54,781 bases of DNA from Sulfurimonas sp. SAG-AH-194-L11 (GTDB taxonomy: Bacteria > Campylobacterota > Campylobacteria > Campylobacterales > Sulfurimonadaceae), in the NCBI RefSeq assembly GCF_029215995.1, contig NZ_JAEMVB010000012.1:1-54781 (forward strand). The letters run 5' to 3'. Numbering within the stretch: the stretch's first letter is position 1; each line of letters starts with the position of its first letter. Under the pieces are notes generated by a model. It made no database searches and was not told the origin of the DNA. It saw nothing but the letters and a program-made list of their open reading frames with translations. This document shows positions 44,850-54,678 of this stretch, one piece after another. The position numbers were made by a program, and so were the translations under genes.

Positions 44850-45948
44850 TGAGTATATCCTTTATGTGAGTGTCAAATTTATCTAGTTCTACAAGAAATG
44901 CATCATGCCCATAATCACTGTCTATATCTATATATGTATGATTTGTATTCCCAATTGATGTAAGTTCTTGTGCTAACTCTTGCATCTCAAAGTTTTTAAA
45001 CAGAACATCATTTTTAAAACTAATGAGGTGTAGGTTTGCAGTAACACGTTTGAGTGCTTCACCTAAGGAGTCAAACCCACGTGCTAGGTCATAAATATTA
45101 ATAGCTTTTGTGATGTAAAGATATGTTAAAGGATCAAACCATTTTGAAAAGTTATAGCCATTGTACTCTAAATATGATTCAACTTGGAACTTTCCAAAAA
45201 GCTCATATAAACCATCTGTAAGTTTGTATTCTCGACCAAATTTTTCGCGCATTGATTCAGGAGACAAAAAACTTATATGTCCAGCCATACGACCAACTGC
45301 CATTCCTGATAAACCCTGCTCTTTAATAATCTCAGGATCATAATAACCCTGCTTAAAATCAGGGTCTTTGAGTATAGACTCTTGTGCGACCTTGTTAAAA
45401 GCGATAGCCCAAGCCTGTGTGGCATGAGTGGCTGCTAGAGAGATGATTTTGTTTGCAAAGTTTGGATAGTGAATGGCGAACTGAAGAGCTTGCATTCCAC
45501 CCATACTCCCACCAATAATAGCCTCAACTCTATGAATATCAAGTCTGTCAAATAAAATACGTTGCGCTTTTACCATGTCTTTTATACTAACAACTGGAAA
45601 TTTATAACGGTAGGGCTCATGATGTGAATGTTGCATGCTCATGGGACCCGTTGATCCAAAGCAAGAGCCTATAACATTTGAGCAGATAACAAAGTACTTA
45701 TCCGTGTCAATTGCTTTTCCCCTACCAATAAGACCATCCCACCAACCTGATTTATTGTCATCCTCATACATACCAGCAGCATGATGACTTCCTGTGAGGG
45801 CATGACAAACTACTATGACATTACTTTTATCATCATTGAGGGTACCGTATGTTTCATATATAATATCATAAGGCTCTAAAATACGTCCACTTTCTAGGTA
45901 GAGAGGGTTAGTAAAATGTTGGGTATGAGTTTGTAGGTTTAACGACAA
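44842..45948 (-). CDS. metX: Homoserine O-acetyltransferase
   Basis: Transfers an acetyl group from acetyl-CoA to homoserine for methionine synthesis. The 368 residues have the alpha/beta-hydrolase plan: VVCHALTGSHHAAG, nucleophile motif GGSMGGMQALQFA, GRMAGHISFLS and the Asp/His end with DSDYGHDAFLVE. These are standard MetX features. It is first in the operon metX, xseB, nitrilase-like, thiF-like. The short upstream gap to 45999 has no regulatory motif that I recognise, and in particular no SAM riboswitch was seen. Confidence 0.96.
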   Translation of the reverse strand: MSLNLQTHTQHFTNPLYLESGRILEPYDIIYETYGTLNDDKSNVIVVCHALTGSHHAAGMYEDDNKSGWWDGLIGRGKAIDTDKYFVICSNVIGSCFGSTGPMSMQHSHHEPYRYKFPVVSIKDMVKAQRILFDRLDIHRVEAIIGGSMGGMQALQFAIHYPNFANKIISLAATHATQAWAIAFNKVAQESILKDPDFKQGYYDPEIIKEQGLSGMAVGRMAGHISFLSPESMREKFGREYKLTDGLYELFGKFQVESYLEYNGYNFSKWFDPLTYLYITKAINIYDLARGFDSLGEALKRVTANLHLISFKNDVLFKNFEMQELAQELTSIGNTNHTYIDIDSDYGHDAFLVELDKFDTHIKDILNG

Positions 45949-45998
45949 GTTATAGTGCTCCGTAAAATAATAATGTTATTTTACCATTAATGACTTAA

Positions 45999-46454
45999 TT
46001 AAGCTTCAATAGTTGGCTTATTTAGGATGTCTTCTTTGGTATTTTGTAGAAATTCTAAAATATTTTCTTGATAAGAAATGGTGTCTGGGTCATGTGAAAG
46101 CAATAATAGAGGTCTAAGAGCCTGTATATCTATCTTTTTGGCATACCTTGGAATAACTCTGAGTTCTTTTAATATACTATGGACAAGATAGTCTATATCA
46201 AAACGATTTTCTTTAGCTTTTTGTATAAGTTCTTTTGTTGAAATCATAAGCAAGTCGGATCTCTCTTCATCCCCATTATAAATATTCATCCCAATACTTT
46301 TAACTACTATATAGGATTCAACAGGTGGTTTTTCATTTGCAGAGATGACAAGTGCAAATATTTTAGCGCGAAACTCTAAAGAGCCATGGTGATGCACAAA
46401 AAACTCACGAAAAGCACTAAAAAAATGATGTTTAAGACGAAATCCTAGTCGCAT
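45999..46454 (-). CDS. Hypothetical protein
   Basis: A 151-residue cytosolic protein with no signal peptide or membrane segment. The N-terminus is basic and aromatic ([36 protein letters not shown]), followed by a helical part with [39 protein letters not shown] and a leucine-rich ALRPLLLL. I do not recognise a family. It is divergent from the YebC gene with 68 bp between starts and may be a lineage-specific protein. Confidence 0.62.
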   Translation of the reverse strand: MRLGFRLKHHFFSAFREFFVHHHGSLEFRAKIFALVISANEKPPVESYIVVKSIGMNIYNGDEERSDLLMISTKELIQKAKENRFDIDYLVHSILKELRVIPRYAKKIDIQALRPLLLLSHDPDTISYQENILEFLQNTKEDILNKPTIEA

Positions 46455-46522
46455 GTATATTCCTTAAACATTATTATACAATGAAACGCTATAATTGCAA
46501 TAATATAATACGAGGAATTTTT

Positions 46523-47233
46523 ATGGGTAGAGCGTTTGAATATAGAAAAGCATCAAAATTAAAAAGATGGGGAGCAATGTCGAAGCTTTTTCCTAAGCTT
46601 GGTAAAGTTATCACTATGGCTGCAAAAGATGGCGGAGGGGACCCTGATATGAACCCTAAGCTTCGTACGGCAATACTCAATGCAAAAGCTGAAAATATGC
46701 CAAAAGACAATATTGATGCGGCTATTAAACGGGCTACTGCAAAAGATTTAAAAGATATGACTGAGGTAAACTTTGAGGGTAAAGCATCACATGGTGTTTT
46801 AATTTTCATAGAGTGTGCTACAGATAATAATACACGTACAGTTGCTAATGTTAAAAATATTTTGACAAAAAATGGTGCGGAGATGTTAAATAAAGGCTCT
46901 TTAGAGTTTATGTTTAGCCGTAAAGCACTTTTTGAGTTTGATTTAAAAGATGGGATGGATATTGAAGAGTTAGAACTTGAACTTATCGATGCAGGGCTTG
47001 AAGAGATTGAAGAGGAGGGTGGAGAGTGTTTAGTGACAGCTGATTATACTAGTTTTGGTACATTAAACACTGCACTCGAAGCGATGGGAATAGAGATAAA
47101 AAAAGCAACATTAGAGCGCATTGCAAATACTCCAATAGAGATTAATGAAGAGCAGCAAGAAGAAATTGATAAAATTTTAGAACGTCTAGAAGATGATGAA
47201 GATGTACAAAAAATATATACAAATTTAGCATAA
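46523..47233 (+). CDS. YebC/PmpR family transcription or translation factor
   Basis: A 236-residue protein of the YebC (TACO1) family. The ATG at 46523 with GAGGA upstream is the right start, giving [19 protein letters not shown]; a longer frame is possible but unlikely. It shows [62 protein letters not shown] and an acidic C-terminal domain ([17 protein letters not shown]). Known members act as DNA-binding regulators or aid translation of proline-rich stretches. The next gene (YigZ) starts 7 bp after its stop. Confidence 0.95.
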   Translation: MGRAFEYRKASKLKRWGAMSKLFPKLGKVITMAAKDGGGDPDMNPKLRTAILNAKAENMPKDNIDAAIKRATAKDLKDMTEVNFEGKASHGVLIFIECATDNNTRTVANVKNILTKNGAEMLNKGSLEFMFSRKALFEFDLKDGMDIEELELELIDAGLEEIEEEGGECLVTADYTSFGTLNTALEAMGIEIKKATLERIANTPIEINEEQQEEIDKILERLEDDEDVQKIYTNLA

Positions 47234-47240
47234 TTTCTTT

Positions 47241-47816
47241 ATGAAATATGTAAAAGATATTTCAACCTACACACTTGAAGTCAAGCAGTCAAAATTTATT
47301 GCTTGGCTTACCCCTTATGATAGCTATACAACAACATTAGAAAAATTAAAAGAACAACATCCAAAAGCGAGACACTTTGTGAGTGCTTATCGTTATTTAA
47401 ATGAGTATGAACAGATAGTTGAGCACTCTAGTGATGATGGTGAGCCTAAAGGTACATCAGGAAGACCTTCACTTATGGTACTTCAAGGACAAAATCTTAT
47501 AAATGCAGCTGTAATTATTGTACGTTATTTTGGTGGAACGAAACTAGGTACAGGCGGTTTAGTAAGGGCATATAGTGATAGTGTAAATCTTGTTATAAAT
47601 GAAGCAAAGATAGAAGAATATAAAAAAGAGATTCTTATGACTATAGAACTAGAGTATAGTGATATTCGTTTTGTTGAATATGAGTGTAAAATTTTTGGTA
47701 TAAACATTTTAGAAAAAAGTTTTGATAAAAAGAGTATTTATAAGATAAAAGTAGATGTAGAGAAAAGGGACGAGTTTTTAAAAAAAGTCCAAAGAGTGAT
47801 AAAGCTTGTGCAATAG
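47241..47816 (+). CDS. YigZ/IMPACT family protein
   Basis: A 191-residue protein of the YigZ (UPF0029/IMPACT) family. Recognisable parts are SKFIAWLTPYDS near the start, HFVSAYRYL, DDGEPKGTSGRPSL, NAAVIIVRYFGGTKLGTGGLVRAYSDSV, and a C-terminal domain of ferredoxin-like fold. IMPACT proteins in eukaryotes modulate translation via GCN1/GCN2; the bacterial function is unknown. Co-directional and close to the YebC gene, with which it may be transcribed. Confidence 0.92.
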   Translation: MKYVKDISTYTLEVKQSKFIAWLTPYDSYTTTLEKLKEQHPKARHFVSAYRYLNEYEQIVEHSSDDGEPKGTSGRPSLMVLQGQNLINAAVIIVRYFGGTKLGTGGLVRAYSDSVNLVINEAKIEEYKKEILMTIELEYSDIRFVEYECKIFGINILEKSFDKKSIYKIKVDVEKRDEFLKKVQRVIKLVQ

Positions 47817-47821
47817 CACAA
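47806..47821. terminator. Short hairpin between convergent yigZ-like and pilC/gspF-like genes
   Basis: TTGTGC (47806-47811), loop AATA, and GCACAA (47816-47821) form a 6-bp stem, extended by an outer AAG/CTT pair beyond one mismatch. It overlaps the stop codon at 47814 and lies just before the convergent gene's stop. The T-run is short (ACTTT), so termination would be weak. Confidence 0.4.
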
Positions 47822-47824
47822 ACT

Positions 47825-49072
47825 TTAGGAACGGCCTTGAACAGCATTTCCCATATCCCACATAGGTAAGAAAATACCAAGAGCAAGTAAAATAACCATA
47901 GCCGCAATAAAGAAAAGCATAATAGGTTCAATAGCCTCACTTAAACCATCAATAATCGCATCAAAACGCATTTTATAATACTCCGCGACTTTTTGAATCA
48001 TGGCATCAAGAGTACCACTATCTTCACCAGCACGAACCATTTGTAAAATCATATTTTCAAAAAGTTCTGTCTCTTTGAGACCTTTATTGAGTGTTCCACC
48101 CTTTTCTACTGTCATTCTAACAGACTGAAGTTTCTGTTTGAGGGGAAGACTATCTATCATTTCTATTGAAGTATCGAGTGCTTCAGCAATAGGAATACCA
48201 GCACGAACTAACTCGGAAAATACAAGAGTAAATCTACTAAGTGTTGAAAACTTAATAATATTTTTCATAATGATTAATCGTAGTAAAACTTGGTGCCATC
48301 CAAATTTAAATTTTTTATTGTTGTTGAGCATATATTTAAATGTAAAAACAACGATAATAATAGTTGCAACTACATATAAACCATAATGAACTAATAAATC
48401 AGAAAGTGTCATAAGTATAATAGTTGGTAGGGGTAAATTTGCTCCAAGTTGATCAAAAATATCTTTAAATTGTGGTACAACATAGGTAAGTAGAACACTA
48501 AATGCGACAGCCATCGCTATCATAACATTTCGTGGATATGCCATAGCTTTTTTAAACTTAATAATATTAGCTCGTATCTCTTCAAGCATATCAGCGAGTG
48601 CATAGAGTGACTCATCAAGGTTACCTGTTTTTTCTCCAAGTTGGACCATAGCGATAGTGAGATTTCCAAGTTCATAGCGAAAGTTTTCCATTGAAGCAGA
48701 CATAGAATGACCAGCATTTATATCATCAGCAAGTTTTGAAAAGACTGTCTTTAATGCTTCATCATCTGTCGCCTCTGCAATCTCAGTTAAAGAATCATGA
48801 ATGGAAATACCAGCATTTGTCATTACAGCTAATTGTCTAATAGCAGAAATAAGTCCATCTTGTTTTATTTTTTTCTTTTTAAAGTTTTTTAAAAGGTCAT
48901 TTTTAAAACGTTTAAATTGATCTTCAAGAGGTTCTTTATCCTCTACAACTTTAATGATAATACCATTAAACTTTAGCTTAGCAATACTATTCGCTTCTTT
49001 TTTATTTTCAGCATAAAATCCAAAATGCTCTTTTTTACCCTTAGTTAATACTGTTGCTTTAAAATACATCAT
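47825..49072 (-). CDS. Type II secretion/type IV pilus inner-membrane platform protein (GspF/PilC)
   Basis: A 415-residue polytopic protein with the two repeated T2SSF domains: LISAIRQLAVMTNAGISIHDSLTEIAE (about 64-90) and, after helices, LSRFTLVFSELVRAGIPIAEALDTSIEM. Membrane helices follow each (VMIAMAVAFSVLLTYVVPQF, VVATIIIVVFTFKYML, EPIMLFFIAAMVILLALGIFL). It anchors the assembly ATPase at the inner membrane. Its ATG overlaps the stop of the ATPase gene (ATGA), and it is the last gene of the minus-strand part of the pilus locus. Confidence 0.93.
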   Translation of the reverse strand: MMYFKATVLTKGKKEHFGFYAENKKEANSIAKLKFNGIIIKVVEDKEPLEDQFKRFKNDLLKNFKKKKIKQDGLISAIRQLAVMTNAGISIHDSLTEIAEATDDEALKTVFSKLADDINAGHSMSASMENFRYELGNLTIAMVQLGEKTGNLDESLYALADMLEEIRANIIKFKKAMAYPRNVMIAMAVAFSVLLTYVVPQFKDIFDQLGANLPLPTIILMTLSDLLVHYGLYVVATIIIVVFTFKYMLNNNKKFKFGWHQVLLRLIIMKNIIKFSTLSRFTLVFSELVRAGIPIAEALDTSIEMIDSLPLKQKLQSVRMTVEKGGTLNKGLKETELFENMILQMVRAGEDSGTLDAMIQKVAEYYKMRFDAIIDGLSEAIEPIMLFFIAAMVILLALGIFLPMWDMGNAVQGRS

Positions 49073-50805
49073 CCCTTCGCTACCTTTAGTATCTCTTCAA
49101 TACTCGTTATCCCATCTAAGGCTTTTTGAATACCATTAGCAAAGATATCTATAAAACCATCTTTTTGTGCTTGTTTAAGCATAGCATCTTTACCTGCACC
49201 TTTAGCAATAATAGTTTTGAGTTCATCTGTTATAGTAAGTACCTCACAAATCATCTCCCTCCCCATATAACCACTGTCACTACACTCTTTACAACCAGTT
49301 CCTTTAAAAAACTTAGAACCTTCAGGAAATACCCCATCAAGTTCTTCTAAAACACTTGAGGAGAGAACATCCTCAGTTTTACAGTGTACACATATTTTTC
49401 TAACAAGTCTTTGTGCTTGAATCGCTACAAGGGCACCGGAAATCAAGTAATGCTCAATTCCCATATCTGACATACGGGGAATAGCAGAGAGAGCATCATT
49501 TGTGTGTAGAGTAGAGATTACCATATGTCCTGTTAATGCTGCTTTTATAGCAATTTCAAGTGTTTCTTGATCTCGAATCTCTCCAATCATTATTTTATCT
49601 GGATCTTGACGTAAAATAGAGCGAAGTGCATCAGCAAAAGAGAGACCTACTTTAGCATTTACTTGAACTTGTTGGATTAGGTTCATTCTATACTCTACTG
49701 GGTCTTCAACTGTTATAACCTTGTCTTCAACATTTCTAAGCTCATTAAGTGCACCATAAAGAGTAGTTGTTTTACCAGAACCAGTAGGTCCTGTTACGAG
49801 GATAATACCATAGGGTGCACTAAGACCTTTAAGAAGTTTTTGATAACTAACAGAATCCATTCCAGCGTCTTCAAGTCGTACAAGTGCTTTTTCTTTGTCT
49901 AAAACACGCATTACAATAGACTCACCATAAAGGATAGGGAGTGTAGAGATACGGAAATCGTATTCCCTTACTCCAACAGCAGTTGAAAAACGACCATCTT
50001 GAGGTTTTCTTTTTTCTGCAATATCAAGATTGGCTAAAAGTTTAAGTCTTGAAGCTAAAGGTGGATAAATTTCTTTTTCAAAGATGAAAGTTTCTACAAG
50101 CTTGCCATCTATACGGGAACGTACAACACAATTTTTTTCTGTTGGTTCTATATGTATATCACTACCACGGCTATTAATACATGTTTTGAGTATTACATCG
50201 ATGAGTAATAAAATAGAAGAAGCTTCTTGTTGTTCCTCTATAGAACTAATAGAATTAAGTTCATCTTTTATCTTTTTTACTAAGTCTTTAACACTATCTT
50301 TGAGTGCAATCTTATGTAAATAAGAAGCAATTTGCTTTTTTGTACTCAGTGCAATTTTTACAATTTTTTTTGGAAAAATTCTTTGAATAGATTCTTCTGC
50401 TTCTATATTTAGAGGATCATTAAAGGCGATAGTTATACTCATATCATCTTGATAAACAGGGATAACATTATATTTTTGGAGTTGTGCTAAGGGTACTTTA
50501 GCAGTTAAATGATAGTCCATATCTAAAGAATCTAAGTCAATAAAAGCTAAGTCTAGCTCATTGGCTAGTTTTTCTAGAACTACTTTTTCATAGATATAGT
50601 CGTAATTGTCAATAATAGAGAGATTGTATATACCATCACGTACTTTTTGAACAATAAATCGTACAAGTCTATCCATAGTCATAAAACCTGAGAGTGTAAT
50701 ATCTCGAAGAATTAAATTTTCATTGATGCCTTTTGCTAAAAGTCTATCAACTTGGCCTTTCATGATAGAGCCTTCTGCTAGTAAGTCTGTTGTAATTCTA
50801 TCCAC
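49069..50805 (-). CDS. Type II secretion/type IV pilus assembly ATPase (GspE/PilB)
   Basis: A 578-residue cytosolic motor. N-terminal T2SSE-N region (about 1-170), then the ATPase with Asp box and Walker A ILVTGPTGSGKTTTLYGAL, VITVEDPVEYR, LRSILRQDPDKIMIGEIRDQETLEIAIKAALTGHMVISTLHTNDA (Walker B and His box), and a four-Cys zinc domain (CVHC and CKEC). The start codon is GTG at 50805 with AGGAG upstream. It drives pilus or pseudopilus polymerisation with the PilC/GspF platform. Together with the TPR and PilM/N/O-like genes this resembles an MSHA-type system. Confidence 0.95.
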   Translation of the reverse strand: MDRITTDLLAEGSIMKGQVDRLLAKGINENLILRDITLSGFMTMDRLVRFIVQKVRDGIYNLSIIDNYDYIYEKVVLEKLANELDLAFIDLDSLDMDYHLTAKVPLAQLQKYNVIPVYQDDMSITIAFNDPLNIEAEESIQRIFPKKIVKIALSTKKQIASYLHKIALKDSVKDLVKKIKDELNSISSIEEQQEASSILLLIDVILKTCINSRGSDIHIEPTEKNCVVRSRIDGKLVETFIFEKEIYPPLASRLKLLANLDIAEKRKPQDGRFSTAVGVREYDFRISTLPILYGESIVMRVLDKEKALVRLEDAGMDSVSYQKLLKGLSAPYGIILVTGPTGSGKTTTLYGALNELRNVEDKVITVEDPVEYRMNLIQQVQVNAKVGLSFADALRSILRQDPDKIMIGEIRDQETLEIAIKAALTGHMVISTLHTNDALSAIPRMSDMGIEHYLISGALVAIQAQRLVRKICVHCKTEDVLSSSVLEELDGVFPEGSKFFKGTGCKECSDSGYMGREMICEVLTITDELKTIIAKGAGKDAMLKQAQKDGFIDIFANGIQKALDGITSIEEILKVAKG

Positions 50806-50813
50806 AGTGTCTC

Positions 50814-51356
50814 CTACCAGTAAACATGGCGTTTTATAGTTATTGTATCATAAAACTCTTCTATAACTATTTTATTAAGTTTGTAGTCACGAACAAGGTA
50901 AAGCTTATATGTTAATTTAACATCATTGGGATCTTCAAAAAGATAAAATGCTCTTGGTTTATGTTTTCCAATTTTAGAGTAAAGATCAAAAACACGAGAG
51001 AGAACATAATCAGTGGTTGGCAAAGAAAACTCAGAGAGATCATAGTTGTCTACTAAAGCATGATAGAGAAGCTTTTTCTGCATTAATATCACAGAAAAGT
51101 ATGCAGAATTGGCACGTGCTTCGCGAGAGAACTTGAGTACAGCAGTAGGTACTGCTAGTCTATCAATATAGTCTGAATTTAGGCATGAAAAAGCATAGAG
51201 CGATACAAACTCTTCATCTCGTTTGTTTTTTTTAAAATTATCAAATCCAATTTGACAAACTTTTTCATATTTATGGTTTTGATAGAGATTAAACATATTT
51301 TGTTTTGTATTAGCATAAATATTTAGTGCTAATACAAGTATTAATAATAACTTCAT
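50814..51356 (-). CDS. Periplasmic hypothetical of the pilus locus
   Basis: A 180-residue protein with a signal peptide (MKLLLILVLALNIYA) and a helical body with TPR-like spacing (NMFNLYQNHKYEKVCQIGFDNF, VSLYAFSCLNSDYIDRLAVPTAVLKFS), and a basic C-terminus (FYDTITIKRHVYW). I do not recognise a family. It lies between the TPR protein and the ATPase in the same operon, overlapping the upstream gene by 4 bp, so a role in pilus assembly is likely from context. Confidence 0.65.
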   Translation of the reverse strand: MKLLLILVLALNIYANTKQNMFNLYQNHKYEKVCQIGFDNFKKNKRDEEFVSLYAFSCLNSDYIDRLAVPTAVLKFSREARANSAYFSVILMQKKLLYHALVDNYDLSEFSLPTTDYVLSRVFDLYSKIGKHKPRAFYLFEDPNDVKLTYKLYLVRDYKLNKIVIEEFYDTITIKRHVYW

Positions 51357-52138
51357 TTGAATTTTCCTGCATAAATTTCATCAAGTAATATTTGAGCACT
51401 ACTTGAATGTGACTGTTTTATATATTTTTTTAATGTTTTAATAGCTTGTGCTCTTTTACCAAGTTTTACAAGTGATTTTGTGAATATAATCCAACTTGAT
51501 TCTATCTCTTTATTTATTTTATTTGTTATTAGTGCATAGTTGTAAGCTTGTTCATAGTTACCAAGTTCATAATACTTTTTTGCAACAAAAAGGCTTAAGG
51601 CTGGATTATTATTTTTTTTAAACCTAGTAATAATTTCAAATATATCATTTTGAGTATTTTGTCTTTTTATCATGATTTTTTTGACTTGAACCTCTGGTAT
51701 ATACTCTACTACTACATTAGCTTTTTTAGCTTGTATGATTTCGACTTCAGGTTCTGGTGCTTTGTATATTGTGTGCCTATTGTCTTTTATGTCATTTTGG
51801 TAATATGGTTGTATTGAGTTTTGCATTTTTTTCATAAAGTCTAGAGATGGAGAGAGCTTTACACCTTTAGTAGAGTTTATCACTATAGGTTCTTTTTTGA
51901 TCATAGGGATAGGAGTATCTTTTACTGGAGCTTCTTTAGTAGTCTCTTTGCGCTCTTGAGTTTTTACAATATCTTTAGAAATAACTGGAATTGTTATGCT
52001 TTTTGTCTTCGTGATAGTAAGCTCTGGAGTAGTATCTAAAAAAGTTATAGTAACAGATGCAATTACAACTACACTGACAAATATACTAATGTGTGGAATA
52101 TATGATTTAAGTTTGCTTATGTCAAAAAAGGGGATCAA
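51353..52138 (-). CDS. Membrane-anchored TPR protein (MshN-like); 5' end doubtful
   Basis: A 261-residue protein with one N-terminal membrane helix (HISIFVSVVVIASVTITFL), a Pro/Lys-rich periplasmic linker (about 60-150) and C-terminal TPR-like helices (NPALSLFVAKKYYELGNYEQAYNYALITNK, LVKLGKRAQAIKTLKKYI). The layout resembles MshN-type pilus accessory proteins. The only start available is a TTG at 52138 with no ribosome-binding site, and the first dozen codons run antisense to the M99 peptidase remnant that starts at 52106. The true beginning seems to have been lost in the same deletion that truncated that gene, so expression may be impaired. Confidence 0.6.
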   Translation of the reverse strand: MIPFFDISKLKSYIPHISIFVSVVVIASVTITFLDTTPELTITKTKSITIPVISKDIVKTQERKETTKEAPVKDTPIPMIKKEPIVINSTKGVKLSPSLDFMKKMQNSIQPYYQNDIKDNRHTIYKAPEPEVEIIQAKKANVVVEYIPEVQVKKIMIKRQNTQNDIFEIITRFKKNNNPALSLFVAKKYYELGNYEQAYNYALITNKINKEIESSWIIFTKSLVKLGKRAQAIKTLKKYIKQSHSSSAQILLDEIYAGKFK

Positions 52139-53131
52139 GATAAAGAGATAATTGATGAGATTAAAAAGACTATTCTCTCACCACAAGTATCTTTAGTTTT
52201 AAACCTACACGATGGGCATGGTTTTTATAGAAAAAAAAATCAAGGACGTATTTTCAATCCTAATGCATGGGGACAGACCTGTGTAATAGATCAATGTGAT
52301 TTAAAAATTGACCAAGCTTTTGGAAACTTAAATGATATTGCGATGGAAGTAAAAAGTAGTGTCAATAAAAAACTTCTAAAACAACACCATAGTTTTGATG
52401 TAAAAAACACAAATACCAAGTATGATGATGAGGCTATGCAGCTCTCTCTCACATACTTCAGTGTAACAAATCAAAAGCCTGCATTTGCAATTGAAACAAG
52501 TAAGAATCTCTCTAATTTAAGTCAAAAAGTCTTCTACCAGCTCCTAGCAATCGAGGAATATATGAAGATTATGGACATTCATTATGAACGAAATTTTGAA
52601 TTAAATGAGCAAGAAATAGCAAAAATACTCAATAATCACGGTAGTTTGGGTATAAATAGTAACATTTTGTTAGATTTGACTGATATAAAAAAATATTTAA
52701 GCTATATTCCGATAAAATCGAAGAGTAATGAATTTAAGTTTTCTCATCCATTGGGAAAAATTAAAAAAATCAAAGGTAGATACTCAGTTTTTATCGGCAA
52801 TAGACAGGTGACACAGTTAAAGCCTCAGTACTTTAACTTAACAAATGATTGTCAAGATAAATTAGATTTTGTAATAGACGGGAAGAAAGTTTCTCTCTCA
52901 AACACTTCAGATTTTTATGTAAATGCCGATTTTAAAGTTATTAAAAATAAAAAACAACGTGTAAATATTATTGGTTATCAACCAAAAGGTCATATTGACG
53001 AAAGTGATGTCACTATCTCCTTAAAGAATTTAAATAAAAATTATTCAGTTGATAAGAAACATAAAGTTTATAGAATTGAATTTTATAAAAAAGAAGAATT
53101 TTGTTCCATGTTAATGGTTCATTTTAAATAG
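52106..53131 (+). pseudogene. 5'-truncated M99 peptidase (Csd4/Pgp1-like)
   Basis: The reading frame is open from 52106 but has no usable start until ATG 52343, which would remove conserved parts. Translation gives KFAYVKKGDQDKEIIDEIKK, VLNLHDGHGFYRK with a zinc-binding His, NPNAWGQTCVIDQ and, later, PAFAIETSKNLS with the catalytic Glu: the pattern of Csd4/Pgp1 carboxypeptidases that trim peptidoglycan tripeptides in helical Campylobacterota. About 90 N-terminal residues, including signal peptide and first zinc motif, are missing. Upstream of 52106 the DNA belongs to the divergent TPR gene. I infer a deletion joining the two. The C-terminal beta domains to 53131 are intact. Confidence 0.7.
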
Positions 53132-53142
53132 GAAAATAGTTA

Positions 53143-54678
53143 ATGAGCACCAAAATACAGCACTCTTTTTCAAATGTACTATCAGTCAACCCCTATAACA
53201 ACACCTATATAAATAGTGTCTCAAGTTTTTTAAATATTGAAACTTCGCCAGAATTTTCAAAAGATCAGTTTGTAATTTCTTATTTAAATACAAAAGAATT
53301 TATCAATGCTCAAATTGAGATAAGTAAAAACATACCTGATGAGGACCTATTTGATGCTATCAATTCTAAAGCATATGATGAGTTAGCACTTGACAATGCA
53401 GTTGAATATCAAATTCAGTATATTGAAACATTTAACAACCTTGATGAAGATAATAGACATTTTCATGTTTTTATAGTTGACCCACTAGAAGTAACACAAA
53501 CATATATAAACACTATAGAAAGAATCAAATATATTGATATAATTATTCCTGCTCCACTTCTTCTTAAATCTCTATACTCTAAAGATATTATAGATAGTGG
53601 AGGAGTACACTGTTTTATCTATTTTCAAGAAAATGATGCATTTATCACTATTTATGGTGATAAAGAGTTTATTTATACGAAGTCTATTAAATATTCACTT
53701 ATTGAGATGCATGAACGCTTTTGTGAACTATATGGTGAGAGAGTGGAATACTCCACATTTTTAGACTTTTATACAAAAGAAAGCCTAAAAGAGACTACAA
53801 GTGACTACAAAGAGTATTTTATTAAATTATACAAAGAGCTCTTTGCAAATATAAACGATATATTGACATATGCTAAACGTGCTTTTGAGATAGAAAATTT
53901 TGAGCACCTTTACATCGGTTCACAACTTGAAACAGTAACAAAACTCGATGAGATGCTTGCTACAGAGCTTAATATTAAATCTAGCGAATTTTGCTTTGAC
54001 TATGGTTTTGAAAGTAATGGTGTTTATGTTGATCAGCTTCATGCATTAATGCACACATATACTACTCTTTCTGAATCACAGAGATATGAATCAAACTTTA
54101 CACTATATCATCGTCCACCTGCATTTATAAAACGAGAAAGTGGTAGGCTTATACTATTGACCGCAGCTTCTTTTGCTTTAGCTTTTGCATATCCTATCAC
54201 ATATTGGATTCTTACATATGCACAAGTTCTTCAAGAAGACATTTTAAAACAAGAGTACAAAGAAGTTCACAATATAAAAATAACAAGAGAATCTACTATT
54301 AAAAACAAAGAAGCAGATAAGGTAAAATCTCTTGCTCTTTTAGATGTCGAAAAGAAAGAATATATAACTAAAAAAAATACTCTTATTAAGATACATGATG
54401 TTAAAGTCAACTATCCAATGAAAGCAACACTTCTAGCTAAGTTAACAAAAGATTTGAATAAGTTTTCTGTTAAAATGGAATCACTCTCATATAGTGAGAG
54501 TAATACAACAAAAACATTTCAACTAGACCTCGTTTCAGCTAAGGATAGAAAAATAACAAGATTGGTCGAGCATCTTACTAAAGTATATGAGAATAAATTT
54601 AAATTTGAACTCGAGAGCATTGACTATGATGATGAGAGTAAAGTTTACTTCTCTCAACTAAAGGTAAATCTACTATGA
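53143..54678 (+). CDS. PilM/PilN-like pilus inner-membrane protein
   Basis: A 511-residue protein with a cytosolic N-terminal domain (about 1-330) that looks like a divergent actin-fold PilM/GspL domain (GVHCFIYFQENDAFITIYGDKEFIYTKSI, HLYIGSQLETVTKLDEMLA), one membrane helix (LILLTAASFALAFAYPITYWILTYA, about 335-360), a coiled coil (EYKEVHNIKITRES...) and a PilN-like periplasmic domain (FSVKMESLSYSESNTTKTFQLDLVSAKDRKI). That combination resembles the PilM-PilN or GspL arrangement. It starts 12 bp after the peptidase remnant and its TGA overlaps the next ATG. Confidence 0.7.
   Translation: MSTKIQHSFSNVLSVNPYNNTYINSVSSFLNIETSPEFSKDQFVISYLNTKEFINAQIEISKNIPDEDLFDAINSKAYDELALDNAVEYQIQYIETFNNLDEDNRHFHVFIVDPLEVTQTYINTIERIKYIDIIIPAPLLLKSLYSKDIIDSGGVHCFIYFQENDAFITIYGDKEFIYTKSIKYSLIEMHERFCELYGERVEYSTFLDFYTKESLKETTSDYKEYFIKLYKELFANINDILTYAKRAFEIENFEHLYIGSQLETVTKLDEMLATELNIKSSEFCFDYGFESNGVYVDQLHALMHTYTTLSESQRYESNFTLYHRPPAFIKRESGRLILLTAASFALAFAYPITYWILTYAQVLQEDILKQEYKEVHNIKITRESTIKNKEADKVKSLALLDVEKKEYITKKNTLIKIHDVKVNYPMKATLLAKLTKDLNKFSVKMESLSYSESNTTKTFQLDLVSAKDRKITRLVEHLTKVYENKFKFELESIDYDDESKVYFSQLKVNLL

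Noticed and set aside
45949..45998. SAM-type riboswitch before metX
   Set aside because: The leader is only about 50 bp and has no recognisable riboswitch structure.
52343..53131. 262-residue protein starting at ATG 52343 as an intact gene
   Set aside because: The frame is open upstream to 52106 and the upstream residues (HDGHGFYR, WGQTCVIDQ) are conserved in M99 peptidases, so the ATG is internal and the gene is truncated rather than short.
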